Assembly: GCA_020248945.1 (NCBI GenBank)
Contig: JADCGQ010000021.1
Location: 62,001 to 126,000, forward strand
Source: Rubrivivax sp.
Lineage (GTDB): Bacteria; Pseudomonadota; Gammaproteobacteria; Burkholderiales; Burkholderiaceae_C
Direction: 5' to 3'
DNA: 64,000 bases
Part shown: positions 6,596-14,835 of the stretch, piece by piece
Position numbering within the stretch: position 1 is the stretch's first letter
How the letters are laid out: each line of letters begins with the position of its first letter
Translations under genes and position numbers: made by a program
The notes under the pieces: model-generated
What the model saw: the letters and a program-made list of their open reading frames with translations, nothing else
What the model was told of the DNA's origin: nothing
The model's database searches: none

Positions 6596-8809
6596 ATGCG
6601 CTTCCGATCCCGCCCGCTCGCTCGCTTCGTTGGCGCCATCTTTGGCGCAGTCTTGGCGCAGGCGCCCACGGTGGCGTCGCCCCAGGAGGCCGCGCCCACA
6701 CCGCAGCCGGGTTCGCGCGTGGAGATCCGCTCCGACGCCGCTGCCCAGCGACGTGCCGACACCGCCGGCCGGCAGGTGGTGGCGCGGAGCGAACTGCTTC
6801 GGCACGGCGACGCCCGCCTCGTCGACGCCTTGGCCCGCGTGCCCGGCATCACGGTGGACGGGCGTGGCCTCGGCACCGAACTCCAGCTCGGCGGCCTGGG
6901 CAGCGGCCAGACCCTGGTGCTGCTCAACGGCGAGCCCCTGCCGCGTGGCACGTCGCTCGACTCCATCGCACTGGACTCCATCGATCGCGTCGAGATCACG
7001 CGCGGCTCCAGCGTGCAGGCCGCGCAGGCGATTGCCGGCACCATCAATCTCGTCACGCGCCGGCCCAGCGTGCAGGCCACGCGCGAGCTCAAGCTGCAGG
7101 GCGCCAGCCGCAGCGGCCGTCCGCAGGCCAGCGCCACGCTCAACCTGGCCGGCAGCGAAGGCGCAGCAACCTGGGGCCTGGGCCTGGTGGCCAGCCTGGA
7201 AGACCAGGTCTGGCGGGCCACGTTCGACCAGGAGCGGCAGCAGGGCGCCGCCGCCACGCCCACGGCCCGCAGCCGAACCCACAAGCTCGAGTACGACCGC
7301 ACCCAGGCACTGAGCCTGAATCCGCGACTGGCCTGGAAGCACCCGCTGCCCGGCGGCGGGCAATGGCAGCTGAGCACCGACCACACGCTGCGCCTTGCCG
7401 ATTCACGCGGGGGCGTGGCAGACGAGCGCCGGCCTGAATTCGGGCCGCCACCGGCGCAGCAGCGCAGCGAGATGGCGCTGAACTACCAGCGCCTGTTCTG
7501 GCGCGGCCGGCTGCAGGCGCAGCACCGCAGCGCCGAGGGCGCGCGCAGCGAATTGCGCCTCAGCGTCACCCACGCGAGCCGCGACCAGCAGGCGCGCGCG
7601 CAGGGGCGCGACAGCGCGGCACGGCTGGTGCAGGACACCACGGTCGACGGGCTGGCGCTGGACCAGTCGGCCGTGCTCAACCTCAACCACCAGCGCCCCT
7701 TGGGTGCGGCGCACCGGCTCGATGTCGGTGCCGAGTGGGAGGCGGCACGGCGCCATGAAGACCGCGTGCAGACCGAGCCCAGCCTGCCGGGCGGCCTGCC
7801 GCCCGAGAACTTCGACGAGCGCTTCGACGCCCGCGTGCAGCGCCAGGCGCTGTACCTGCAGGACGACTGGTCGCTGGGCACCGATTCCTCCCTGCAGATG
7901 GGCCTGCGCCTGGAGCGGCTGCTCACCCTGAGCGAGGGCAACGTGTTCGACCGCGTGCGCCAGACCCACGAACTGGTGGGGCCGGTGTTGCGTGTCTCTA
8001 CCCAGCCGCGGCCGGGGCTGGGCACCTTCAAGCTCGGACTGTCGCGCGGCTTCCGGCTGCCGACCCCGCGCGACGTGACGCCGCGCCGCTACGTGCCCAT
8101 CGAGGTGTCGCCTACTTCACCCGCGCAGGCGGGCAACCCCGATCTGCGGCCCGAACGCGCCTGGAGCGTGGACGCCAGCTGGCAGGGGGCTCCCAAGACC
8201 TGGGCCGCGGATCTCGTGCTGTCGGCGTCGTTGCGGCGCATCGACGACGTCATCCTCGACCGCCTGATCGAGCAGCCCGCCGTGTTGACCGCACCCTGGC
8301 TGCTGCAGCGCTTCAACGCCGGGCGTGCTTGGAGCGCGGGGCTCGAAGTCGAGCTGCGCGGCCAACTCGCCACCGCCCTGGGGCCGGCTTCGCCCTTGCG
8401 CTGGCAGGCGAGCGTGGCGCTGGCGCGTTCGCGGCTCGACGACGTGGTGGCCGAGCGTCCGGCCCTGGCCGGGCAGGCCGCCTGGCACTTGAAGCTGGAC
8501 CTGACCCAGGCCCTCGCGCCCGCCTGGAGCGCGCAGCTGGGCCTGGACGCCCGCGGCCCGGCGCGGGCCGATCAGCCCAGCGGCCGGCGCTCGGAGCAGG
8601 CTGCGCGCCACCACCTCACGGCCGGCCTGGGCTGGCAGCCCCGGCGTGGCCTGAGTGCGCGGCTGTCGGTGGCCCAGGCGGCGGCGAGCGACGCGGTCGA
8701 GCGCAAGTCGGTGCGGGTGACCGAGGCCGGGCAGCCGGTGCGCTACCTGGCGCGCGAGGCCTGGCACACCGACGCGACCTGGCGCCTCGGCTTCGACATC
8801 GCTTTCTGA
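6596..8809 (+). CDS. TonB-dependent outer-membrane receptor
   Basis: 737 residues. A signal peptide (RFRSRPLARFVGAIFGAVLAQ) is followed by a plug domain with LVDALARVPGITVDGRG, TLVLLNGEPLPRG, IDRVEITRGSSVQ and AGTINLVTRRP, then a beta-barrel ending in an aromatic residue (LGFDIAF). These proteins import ferric siderophores, cobalamin or other scarce ligands using TonB/ExbBD energy. The ligand cannot be read from sequence, and the divergent HTH/citrate-synthase-like protein hints at a carboxylate or citrate link only weakly. The start at 6596 was chosen because it puts the signal peptide at the N-terminus; in-frame ATGs at 6524 and 6551 would add 24 or 15 residues. No strong ribosome-binding site was seen at any of them. 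Confidence 0.92.
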   Translation: MRFRSRPLARFVGAIFGAVLAQAPTVASPQEAAPTPQPGSRVEIRSDAAAQRRADTAGRQVVARSELLRHGDARLVDALARVPGITVDGRGLGTELQLGGLGSGQTLVLLNGEPLPRGTSLDSIALDSIDRVEITRGSSVQAAQAIAGTINLVTRRPSVQATRELKLQGASRSGRPQASATLNLAGSEGAATWGLGLVASLEDQVWRATFDQERQQGAAATPTARSRTHKLEYDRTQALSLNPRLAWKHPLPGGGQWQLSTDHTLRLADSRGGVADERRPEFGPPPAQQRSEMALNYQRLFWRGRLQAQHRSAEGARSELRLSVTHASRDQQARAQGRDSAARLVQDTTVDGLALDQSAVLNLNHQRPLGAAHRLDVGAEWEAARRHEDRVQTEPSLPGGLPPENFDERFDARVQRQALYLQDDWSLGTDSSLQMGLRLERLLTLSEGNVFDRVRQTHELVGPVLRVSTQPRPGLGTFKLGLSRGFRLPTPRDVTPRRYVPIEVSPTSPAQAGNPDLRPERAWSVDASWQGAPKTWAADLVLSASLRRIDDVILDRLIEQPAVLTAPWLLQRFNAGRAWSAGLEVELRGQLATALGPASPLRWQASVALARSRLDDVVAERPALAGQAAWHLKLDLTQALAPAWSAQLGLDARGPARADQPSGRRSEQAARHHLTAGLGWQPRRGLSARLSVAQAAASDAVERKSVRVTEAGQPVRYLAREAWHTDATWRLGFDIAF

Positions 8810-8816
8810 TCGGCTC

Positions 8817-9053
8817 TCAGTCGCCGATGCGCTCGAAGCGAGGCCGGGTGATGCCGTCGATCGTCACGGTCTCGAAGAACATCGCGTGCGGGCGCACCCA
8901 GTCGCCGCGGTCACCGTACAGCGGCCGGTACAGCACCAGCGGCTCCAGCGTCTCGGAATGGCGCACCACGCCGAGCAGGCGGTACTCGCCGCCCTTGTAG
9001 TGCCGGTAGCGGCCGGGCGGGGCCGGGGGCAGGGCGGGCAGGTCGTCGTCCAT
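8817..9053 (-). CDS. DUF1653 domain protein
   Basis: 78 residues. It matches the small DUF1653 family: GRYRHYKGGEYRLLGVVRHSETLEPLVLY and then WVRPHAMFFETV, ending FERIGD. Members are compact cytoplasmic proteins of unknown role. An in-frame ATG at 9062 would add three residues (MRR); 9053 was preferred because it begins with MDDDLP, but the choice is uncertain. It is convergent with the TonB receptor (7 nt between stops) and divergent from the RNA methyltransferase with about 30 nt between starts. Confidence 0.87.
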   Translation of the reverse strand: MDDDLPALPPAPPGRYRHYKGGEYRLLGVVRHSETLEPLVLYRPLYGDRGDWVRPHAMFFETVTIDGITRPRFERIGD

Positions 9054-9085
9054 GCGCCGCATTGTCGGCCGGGATAATCGGGCCG

Positions 9086-10345
9086 ATGCACCCTCATTCC
9101 CTGTTGGAACTCGCCACCGAGCTGCTGCGCTCGGTGCTGAAGTTCGATTCGCCGGCCGACGGTCTGGTCTCGATGTTCTTCCGCAAGCACGCCAAGCTCG
9201 GCGCGCGCGAGCGGCACACGCTGGCCGAGACGCTGTACGCGCTGCTGCGCCAGCGCCTGTTGTTCCAGCACCTGGCGCAAAGCGGCAACGGCCCGCTGGA
9301 GCGCCGGCTGGCCATCCTGGCCTGGCAGGGCAACGCCGGCTTCCTGCGCGGTGCCCTCACGCCGCCCGAGGTGGCCTGGCTCGACGAGGTCTCGGCCATC
9401 GACCGCGCCTCGCTGCCCGAGAAGCTGCGCCACAACCTGCCCGACTGGCTGGCCAACCCGCTGAAGGAGTCGCTCGGCGATCAGTTCTGGCCGCTGGTCG
9501 AGGAACTGGCCCGCGCCGCGCCGCTGGATTTGCGCGTCAACAGCCTCAAGGCCAAGCGAGAGGACGTGCAGCGCGCGCTGGCCGAGGCCGGCATCGAGGC
9601 GCGGCCCACGCCGCACTCGCCCTGGGGCCTGCGTATCGACGGCAAGCCGGCGCTCAGCAAGCTGGCGCTGTTCACCGAAGGCCATGTCGAGGTGCAGGAC
9701 GAAGGCAGCCAGCTGCTGGCCCTGCTGACCGACGCCAAGCGCGGCGAGATGGTCGTCGACTTCTGCGCCGGCGCCGGCGGCAAGACGCTGGCGCTGGGCG
9801 CCTCGATGCGCAACACCGGGCGGCTGTACGCCTTCGACGTGTCGGGCCACCGGCTCGAGAACCTGAAGCCGCGGCTGGCGCGCAGCGGGCTGTCGAACGT
9901 GCACCCGGCGCAGATCGCGCACGAGCGCGACGACCGCGTCAAGCGGCTGGCCGGCAAGATCGACCGCGTGCTGGTCGACGCACCCTGCTCGGGCCTGGGC
10001 ACGCTGCGCCGCAACCCCGACCTGAAATGGCGCCAGAGCCCGCAGGCCCTGGCCGAGCTGCAGGTCAAGCAGAAGGCCATCCTGGCCTCGGCGGCGCGGC
10101 TGCTCAAGCCGGGTGGTAGGCTGGTCTACGCCACCTGCAGCCTGCTCGCGGCCGAGAACGAGGCGGTGGCCGAGGACTTCACGGTGACAGAAAAGGACCG
10201 TTTCGAGCCCTTGCCGGTGGCCGAGCTGCTCCAGGCGGCCCATGTCGCGGAGGCCGAGTCGCTGGTCGCGGGCCCGTTCCTGAGGCTGTGGCCCCACCGC
10301 CATCACACCGACGGATTTTTCGCCGCGGTTTGGCAGCGGCGTTGA
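9086..10345 (+). CDS. RsmB/Nop2-family RNA (cytosine-C5) methyltransferase
   Basis: 419 residues. An N-terminal NusB/RsmB-like helical domain (~1-125) precedes a SAM-dependent Rossmann domain with VDFCAGAGGKTLALG (motif I). The two family cysteines are DAPCSGLGT (Cys301, release) and YATCSLL (Cys351, the nucleophile in this family), with RRNPDLKW between them. It probably makes m5C in rRNA, but whether it is the 16S C967 enzyme (RsmB) cannot be decided here because several paralogues exist in Burkholderiales. The start at 9086 gives MHPHSLLELATELL; an ATG at 9062 lies in the short divergent spacer and was not preferred. Confidence 0.9.
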   Translation: MHPHSLLELATELLRSVLKFDSPADGLVSMFFRKHAKLGARERHTLAETLYALLRQRLLFQHLAQSGNGPLERRLAILAWQGNAGFLRGALTPPEVAWLDEVSAIDRASLPEKLRHNLPDWLANPLKESLGDQFWPLVEELARAAPLDLRVNSLKAKREDVQRALAEAGIEARPTPHSPWGLRIDGKPALSKLALFTEGHVEVQDEGSQLLALLTDAKRGEMVVDFCAGAGGKTLALGASMRNTGRLYAFDVSGHRLENLKPRLARSGLSNVHPAQIAHERDDRVKRLAGKIDRVLVDAPCSGLGTLRRNPDLKWRQSPQALAELQVKQKAILASAARLLKPGGRLVYATCSLLAAENEAVAEDFTVTEKDRFEPLPVAELLQAAHVAEAESLVAGPFLRLWPHRHHTDGFFAAVWQRR

Positions 10346-10398
10346 AAGACGCCTCATCTGCCCCCATCTGCGCGTAAGTTGCAGGGTTGATCCGCGTC

Positions 10399-10421
10399 AA
10401 ACCCGCGGCTTGCCGGGTTTT
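10399..10421 (+). terminator. Weak terminator-like hairpin after the RNA methyltransferase gene
   Basis: A 7-bp perfect stem, AAACCCG (10399-10405) with CGGGTTT (10414-10420), 8-nt loop, followed by only a short T run (TTTT including the stem end). Placed 54 nt after the methyltransferase stop and just before the desaturase promoter. Confidence 0.45.
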
Positions 10422-10440
10422 GCCCGGCTGCTTCAACCCT

Positions 10441-10468
10441 TTGTCCGCACCGGGGCGGGGCCTACAAT
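10441..10468 (+). promoter_or_regulatory. Sigma-70-type promoter for the desaturase gene
   Basis: TTGTCC at 10441-10446 and TACAAT at 10463-10468 with a 16-nt spacer, followed by a leader of about 35 nt to the ATG at 10510. It is one of the better -10 matches in this GC-rich window. Confidence 0.6.
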
Positions 10469-10509
10469 GCTGTTCGCCGACAGTCCGGCAGTCTTGAAAG
10501 ACTCTTTAC

Positions 10510-11736
10510 ATGGATTCGCTTTGGTTGGCCCACGACGCCCTCGTGCAATGGCTCGCGCACGGGCTCCTGGAGGCCACCTGGTGGCAGGTCGTGATCTACA
10601 CGCTGATCACCACCCACATCACGATTTCGGGCGTGACGATCTTCCTGCACCGCGCGCAGGCGCACCGGGCGCTCGATCTGCACCCGATCGTGTCGCACTT
10701 CTTCCGCTTCTGGCTCTGGATCGGCACCGGCATGGTCACGAAGGAATTCGTGGCCGTGCACCGCAAGCACCACGCCAAGTGCGAGACGGTCGACGACCCG
10801 CACAGCCCGCAGGTCAAGGGGCTGAAGGCGCTGCTGCTCACCGGAGTGGAGCTGTACCGCGTTGAAGCCCTGAACAAGGAAACGCTGGTCAAGTACGGCC
10901 ACAACACGCCGGACGACTGGATCGAGCGCAACCTCTACACCCGCTACAGCTGGCAGGGCGTGGGCCTGATGCTCATCCTGAACCTCAGCCTTTTCGGCGC
11001 CATCGGCGCCCTGGTCTGGGCGGTGCAGATGGTGTGGATCCCCTGGTGGGCCACGGGTGTCATCAATGGCATCGGCCACTTCTGGGGCTATCGCAATTTC
11101 GAGGCGCCCGACGCGTCGACCAATGTGTCGCCCTGGGGCATCCTGATCGGTGGCGAAGAGCTGCACAACAACCACCACACCTACCCGACCTCGGCCAAGT
11201 TCTCGGTCAAGCCGTATGAGTTCGACATCGGCTGGGCCTACATCCGCGCGATGGAGATGGTGGGTCTGGCCAAGGTGAAGAAGGTGCCGCCGAAGCTGGC
11301 GCTGGGCGGTGTGCGCCCGGTGGCCGACAACAAGACGCTCGAGGCCGTCATCGCCAACCGTTACGAAGTGATGGCGCGTTACGCGGCCGAGATGAAGCGG
11401 GCCGCCGAAGCCGAGGTCGAGCGCCTCAAGGCGCAGGGCCCGGCAGCGGCTGCGCGCCTGAAGGAAATGCGCCTGGCGCAGGCCTGGTTGCACCGCGACG
11501 ACGACAAGATTCCGCAAGGCGTGAAGCCCATCCTGAAGGCGGCGCTGGGCCAAAGTCCGCAGCTCGCCAAGCTCGTGGCCATGCGCGAAGAGCTGCGCGC
11601 GCTCTGGACGCGCACCGGTGTCAGCGCCGAACAGCTGGTGGTCGATCTGCAGGCCTGGTGCCGCAAGGCCGAGGAAAGCGGGATCGCCGCGCTGCAGGAC
11701 TTCTCGATGAAGCTGCGCGCGGCCCAAGCGGCCTGA
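10510..11736 (+). CDS. Acyl-CoA/acyl-lipid delta-9-type fatty acid desaturase
   Basis: 408 residues. Membrane di-iron desaturase introducing a cis double bond into a fatty acyl chain, likely for membrane fluidity control. All three histidine boxes are present: HRAQAH (47-52), HRKHH (84-88) and HNNHH (219-223), with hydrophobic segments around 25-45, 60-75 and 150-185. About 150 residues follow the last box, and from roughly residue 285 on they form a charged helical extension rich in Ala, Lys and Glu. Such a tail is known from proteobacterial homologues, but its role is unclear. The gene stands alone behind its own promoter. Confidence 0.93.
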   Translation: MDSLWLAHDALVQWLAHGLLEATWWQVVIYTLITTHITISGVTIFLHRAQAHRALDLHPIVSHFFRFWLWIGTGMVTKEFVAVHRKHHAKCETVDDPHSPQVKGLKALLLTGVELYRVEALNKETLVKYGHNTPDDWIERNLYTRYSWQGVGLMLILNLSLFGAIGALVWAVQMVWIPWWATGVINGIGHFWGYRNFEAPDASTNVSPWGILIGGEELHNNHHTYPTSAKFSVKPYEFDIGWAYIRAMEMVGLAKVKKVPPKLALGGVRPVADNKTLEAVIANRYEVMARYAAEMKRAAEAEVERLKAQGPAAAARLKEMRLAQAWLHRDDDKIPQGVKPILKAALGQSPQLAKLVAMREELRALWTRTGVSAEQLVVDLQAWCRKAEESGIAALQDFSMKLRAAQAA

Positions 11737-11740
11737 TTGC

Positions 11741-11826
11741 GCCCCCAAGCTCGCTAGCGCTCGCTACCCCCCGAGGGGGCCGCCCCGCAGCGGCCCGGCA
11801 CAGCCGGTTCCGCGCGGGGGGCTTGG
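11741..11826. repeat. REP-like palindromic intergenic element
   Basis: The spacer between desaturase and Nudix genes is a C-run/G-run element: the palindrome GCTAGC, then CCCCC-cga-GGGGG (11767-11779) followed by GGCCGCCCC. Ends are marked by CCAAGC (11745-11750) and its inverse GCTTGG (11821-11826). A related core recurs at 18822-18847. Elements of this type are common between genes in Burkholderiales (recalled, not searched). Here it separates two convergent genes and may serve as a bidirectional terminator. Confidence 0.6.
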
Positions 11827-11835
11827 CTGGGGCCT

Positions 11836-12384
11836 TCAGCCGATGTCGGCCACGTGGATGCCGAAGCGGCCCTGGCGGCGGTCGTCGAAGAACAGCTCCA
11901 GCGTGCGCCGCACGGTGCGGAACGCGAGCTCGTCCCAGGGCACCTCGTCTTCGCGGAAGAGGCGCGCTTCCAGTGTTTCAGGGCCCGGCGCCAGGTGCTC
12001 GCTGAGCAGGCGCGCGCGGTAGAACAGGTGCACCTGCCCCACGCGCACCACGTTCAGCATCGTGAACAGGCCTTCGAGCTCGACCTGCGCACCGGCTTCC
12101 TCGTCGGTTTCGCGCAGCGCGCCTTCGGCCACCGTCTCGCCGAGTTCCATGAAGCCGGCCGGCAGCGTCCAGAAGCCGTGGCGGGGCTCGATCGCGCGGC
12201 GGCACAGCAGCACGCGCTCGCCGAACACCGGCACGGTGCCGACCACGTTGAGCGGGTTCTCGTAGTGGATCTCGCCGCAGCGTGTGCAGGTGGCGCGCTC
12301 GCGGTTGTCGTCGGCCGGTACGCGGTACTCGGCAGGGCTGCCGCACACCCGGCAATGCTGGATCCGGCGCGCCGTGAGAAGCAT
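11836..12384 (-). CDS. Nudix hydrolase with N-terminal zinc ribbon
   Basis: 182 residues. Four cysteines, C11-x2-C14 and C33-x2-C36, form a zinc-ribbon-like module as in NudC-type proteins. The Nudix box is complete at residues 77-99 (G77, E83, R91-E92, E95-E96, G98), so the metal-binding pyrophosphohydrolase site is intact. The likely substrate is a nucleoside diphosphate derivative such as NADH or ADP-ribose, but this cannot be fixed from sequence. The start at 12384 (MLLTARRIQHC) was preferred over 12417 because it begins just before the ribbon and the upstream codons fall in the divergent spacer. Confidence 0.9.
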   Translation of the reverse strand: MLLTARRIQHCRVCGSPAEYRVPADDNRERATCTRCGEIHYENPLNVVGTVPVFGERVLLCRRAIEPRHGFWTLPAGFMELGETVAEGALRETDEEAGAQVELEGLFTMLNVVRVGQVHLFYRARLLSEHLAPGPETLEARLFREDEVPWDELAFRTVRRTLELFFDDRRQGRFGIHVADIG

Positions 12385-12449
12385 GCGGACGAGTGTAGCG
12401 GCCGGCGGTGGCATCATCGCCGCCCACCCCGTACTTGCCCCGCCGCACC

Positions 12450-13142
12450 ATGAGCCTTGTGATCCCCGCGCCTGCAGCCGTCCTTGTGCCCGTTCTGGGC
12501 GGGGGCGAGTTTCCCGTTCGCCGCGTCTACTGCGTCGGCCGCAACTACGCCGAGCACGCGCAGGAGATGGGCTTCACCGGCCGCGAGCCGCCGTTCTTCT
12601 TCCTGAAGCCGGCCGACAACATCGTCGTCGTGCCCGAGGGCGAGACCGGCGCCATCGACTACCCCACGCTGACCACCAACTTCCACCACGAGATCGAGCT
12701 CGTGGCGGCCATCGGCACCGGCGGCCGCAACATCAAGGCCGCCGACGCGCAGGCCCACGTCTACGGCTACGCCGTGGGCCTGGACATGACGCGCCGCGAC
12801 CTGCAGAGCGACATGAAGAAGCAGGGCCGCCCCTGGGAGATCGGCAAGGCCTTCGACCAGAGCGCGCCCATCGGCCCCATCGTGCCGGCCACGCAGACCG
12901 GCCCGCTGAACAGCGGCGCGATCACGCTGCACGTCAACGGCCAGCCGCGCCAGAGCAGCGACGTGAAGGAGCTGATCTGGAACATCGCCGAGATCATCGA
13001 GCACCTCAGCGCCGCCTGGGAGCTGCAGCCCGGCGACCTCATCTACACCGGCACGCCGGCCGGCGTGGCGGCCGTGGTGCGCGGCGACGTGATGGAAGGC
13101 CGTGTCGCCGGCCTGCCGCTGCTGCGCGTGACGGTGCGCTGA
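12450..13142 (+). CDS. Fumarylacetoacetate-hydrolase-family protein (fumarylpyruvate hydrolase-like)
   Basis: 230 residues, the short FAH form. Visible are YCVGRNYAEHAQEMG, PFFFLKPADNIV, the metal-site region NFHHEIELVAAIG, the conserved GYAVGLDMTRRDLQ and a C-terminal PGDLIYTGTPAGV. The size and the adjacent maleylacetoacetate-isomerase-type GST resemble the NagK/NagL pair that finishes gentisate breakdown (fumarylpyruvate to fumarate and pyruvate). Full-length tyrosine-pathway fumarylacetoacetase is nearly twice as long. No ring-cleavage dioxygenase is in the window, so the physiological substrate stays uncertain. The next gene starts 16 nt downstream. Confidence 0.9.
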   Translation: MSLVIPAPAAVLVPVLGGGEFPVRRVYCVGRNYAEHAQEMGFTGREPPFFFLKPADNIVVVPEGETGAIDYPTLTTNFHHEIELVAAIGTGGRNIKAADAQAHVYGYAVGLDMTRRDLQSDMKKQGRPWEIGKAFDQSAPIGPIVPATQTGPLNSGAITLHVNGQPRQSSDVKELIWNIAEIIEHLSAAWELQPGDLIYTGTPAGVAAVVRGDVMEGRVAGLPLLRVTVR

Positions 13143-13158
13143 GCAGGCGGGCCCGGCG

Positions 13159-13803
13159 ATGGAGCTCTTCAACTACTTCCGCTCGTCGGCCTCGTACCGG
13201 GTGCGCATCGCGCTGGCGCTCAAGGGGCTCGATTACGTCTACCGCCCGGTGCACCTGGGAAAGAGCGAGCAACTCGCCGAGTCGTATGCCGCCGTGTCGG
13301 CGGCGCGCCTGGTGCCCCTGCTGCACGACGGCGACGAGGCGCTCACCCAGTCGCTGGCCATCATCGAGTACCTCGACGAGACCCACCCGACGCAGCCGCT
13401 GCTGCCGCCCACGCCGGCCGAGCGCGCCCGCGTGCGTGCGCTGGCGATGGACATCGCCTGCGAGATCCACCCGCTGAACAACCTGCGCGTGCTGCGCTAC
13501 CTGGTGCGCGACCTCAAGGTGTCGGAGGACGACAAGAACCGTTGGTACCGCCACTGGGTCGAAACCGGGCTCGAGGTGGTGGAGCGCCGCCTGGTGGAAG
13601 GCCTGGCACAGCGGCCGTCGATCTTCTGCCATGGCGACAAGCCGACGCTGGCCGACTGCTGCCTGGTGCCGCAGATCTTCAATGCCAAGCGCTTCGACTG
13701 CCGGCTCGACCACGTGCCGAACGTGATGCGCGTGTTCGAGGCCTGCATGGCCTTGCCGGCCTTCGAGGACACCCGCCCGGAGAAGTGCCCTGACGCCGAG
13801 TGA
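13159..13803 (+). CDS. maiA: Maleylacetoacetate/maleylpyruvate isomerase (zeta-class GST)
   Basis: 214 residues. A thioredoxin-fold N-terminal domain begins with LFNYFRSSASYRVRIAL, the zeta-class GST active-site signature (normally SSCS-x-RVRIAL; here SSAS, with the catalytic first Ser kept and Cys replaced by Ala). ALTQSLAIIEYLDETHP gives the glutathione-binding part, and the C-terminal helical domain has CHGDKPTLADCCLVPQIFNA. It isomerises the cis ring-cleavage product to the trans form, the substrate for the FAH-type hydrolase encoded just upstream. The substrate may be maleylpyruvate (NagL-like) rather than maleylacetoacetate. The pgeF gene follows after 13 nt. Confidence 0.9.
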   Translation: MELFNYFRSSASYRVRIALALKGLDYVYRPVHLGKSEQLAESYAAVSAARLVPLLHDGDEALTQSLAIIEYLDETHPTQPLLPPTPAERARVRALAMDIACEIHPLNNLRVLRYLVRDLKVSEDDKNRWYRHWVETGLEVVERRLVEGLAQRPSIFCHGDKPTLADCCLVPQIFNAKRFDCRLDHVPNVMRVFEACMALPAFEDTRPEKCPDAE

Positions 13804-13816
13804 GGCGCCGGCACCG

Positions 13817-14596
13817 TTGCTGACTCCGGCCTGGTCGGGCGAGCCGCCGCTCGGCGTGGGCGCGGCCATGAGCACCCGCGCCGGCGGCGTCAGCGGGGCG
13901 CCCTGGCAGGCGCTGAACCTCGGTGTGGCCGTGGGCGACGACGCCGAGGCCGTGGCCACCAACCGCCGCCGTTTCGCGGCCGCCCTGGGCGCCCGCCCGG
14001 TGTGGCTGCGCCAGGTGCATGGCGTGGCCGTGCTGCGCCTGGACGCCGGCACGCCACAACACCCGGCAGAGCCTGCCGACGCCGCCTGGACCACCGAGCC
14101 CGGCATCGCCTGCACGGTGCAGGTGGCCGATTGCCTGCCGGTGCTGCTGGCCGCACGAGACGGCCGCGCCGTCGCCGCGGCGCATGCCGGCTGGCGCGGC
14201 CTGGCCGCTGGCGTGCTGGAGGCCACGGTGGCGGCGATGCAGCGCGGCGCGGGCCTGGCACCCGGCGATCTGATGGCCTGGCTGGGCCCCTGCATCGGGC
14301 CTGCGGCCTTCGAGGTGGGCGCCGATGTGCTGCAGGGCTTCGGACGCCAGGCATCGCCGGGCGATCAGCCCGCCTTCCGTTGGGCGCCGCAGGCCGATGG
14401 CAGCCCGCGCTGGCGGGCCGATCTGCCCATGCTGGCCCGCGAACGCCTGCAGGCGGCGGGCGTGTCGGCGGTGGCGGTGCAGGGGGCCTGTACCGTCAGC
14501 GAGGCTTCAAGCTTCTTTTCGTTCCGCCGCGACGGTGTCACCGGCCGCATGGCCGCCGCCGTGTGGCGGCGCGGCGGCAGCGGCCGCAGTGGCTGA
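13817..14596 (+). CDS. pgeF: Peptidoglycan editing factor PgeF (YfiH/laccase-domain family)
   Basis: 259 residues from a TTG start. Family motifs are STRAGGVSGAPWQALNLG, RQVHGVAVL (His68), QVADCLPVLLA (Cys106) and AAHAGWRGLAAGV (His123), the zinc/copper triad. It removes mis-incorporated L-Ser containing muropeptide precursors in known homologues. The first ATG would be at 13868, inside the conserved N-terminal strand, so the upstream TTG at 13817 fits family length better. The final 90 nt overlap the convergent small membrane protein gene on the other strand. Confidence 0.92.
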   Translation: MLTPAWSGEPPLGVGAAMSTRAGGVSGAPWQALNLGVAVGDDAEAVATNRRRFAAALGARPVWLRQVHGVAVLRLDAGTPQHPAEPADAAWTTEPGIACTVQVADCLPVLLAARDGRAVAAAHAGWRGLAAGVLEATVAAMQRGAGLAPGDLMAWLGPCIGPAAFEVGADVLQGFGRQASPGDQPAFRWAPQADGSPRWRADLPMLARERLQAAGVSAVAVQGACTVSEASSFFSFRRDGVTGRMAAAVWRRGGSGRSG

Positions 14597-14794
14597 GGCC
14601 GCTGCCGCCTCGGCGGCCTGCCGGGCCCGCCGCCGGTGCGGCGTGCCACCGATGTAGATGATCAACACCACCGGCAGCAACCCGTAGAACAGAAAGGTGA
14701 TCACGGCGCCGAGCACGCTGCCCTGGGTCGACAAGGCCTCGGCAACGGCCATCATCAGCACCACGTAGAGCCAGCCGATCACCACTAAGTACAT
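14507..14794 (-). CDS. Small conserved membrane protein, unknown function
   Basis: 95 residues. Two hydrophobic segments, VIGWLYVVLMMAVAEA (~4-20) and AVITFLFYGLLPVVLIIYI (~30-48), precede a basic RRRARQ and an Ala-rich tail. It looks like a short inner-membrane protein seen in other Burkholderiales (recalled, not searched). The last 90 nt are antisense to the 3' end of pgeF. It is divergent from phaC with 41 nt between starts. Confidence 0.75.
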   Translation of the reverse strand: MYLVVIGWLYVVLMMAVAEALSTQGSVLGAVITFLFYGLLPVVLIIYIGGTPHRRRARQAAEAAAASATAAAAAAPPHGGGHAAGDTVAAERKEA

Positions 14795-14835
14795 GCCGCT
14801 GCCCGCCCGGCGGTTGAAATGGAGAGAATTCTGTC

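Noticed and set aside
5287-7437. 716-codon plus-strand frame opposite the citrate-synthase-like gene
   Set aside because: No domains, and it covers both that gene on the other strand and part of the receptor in a wrong frame.
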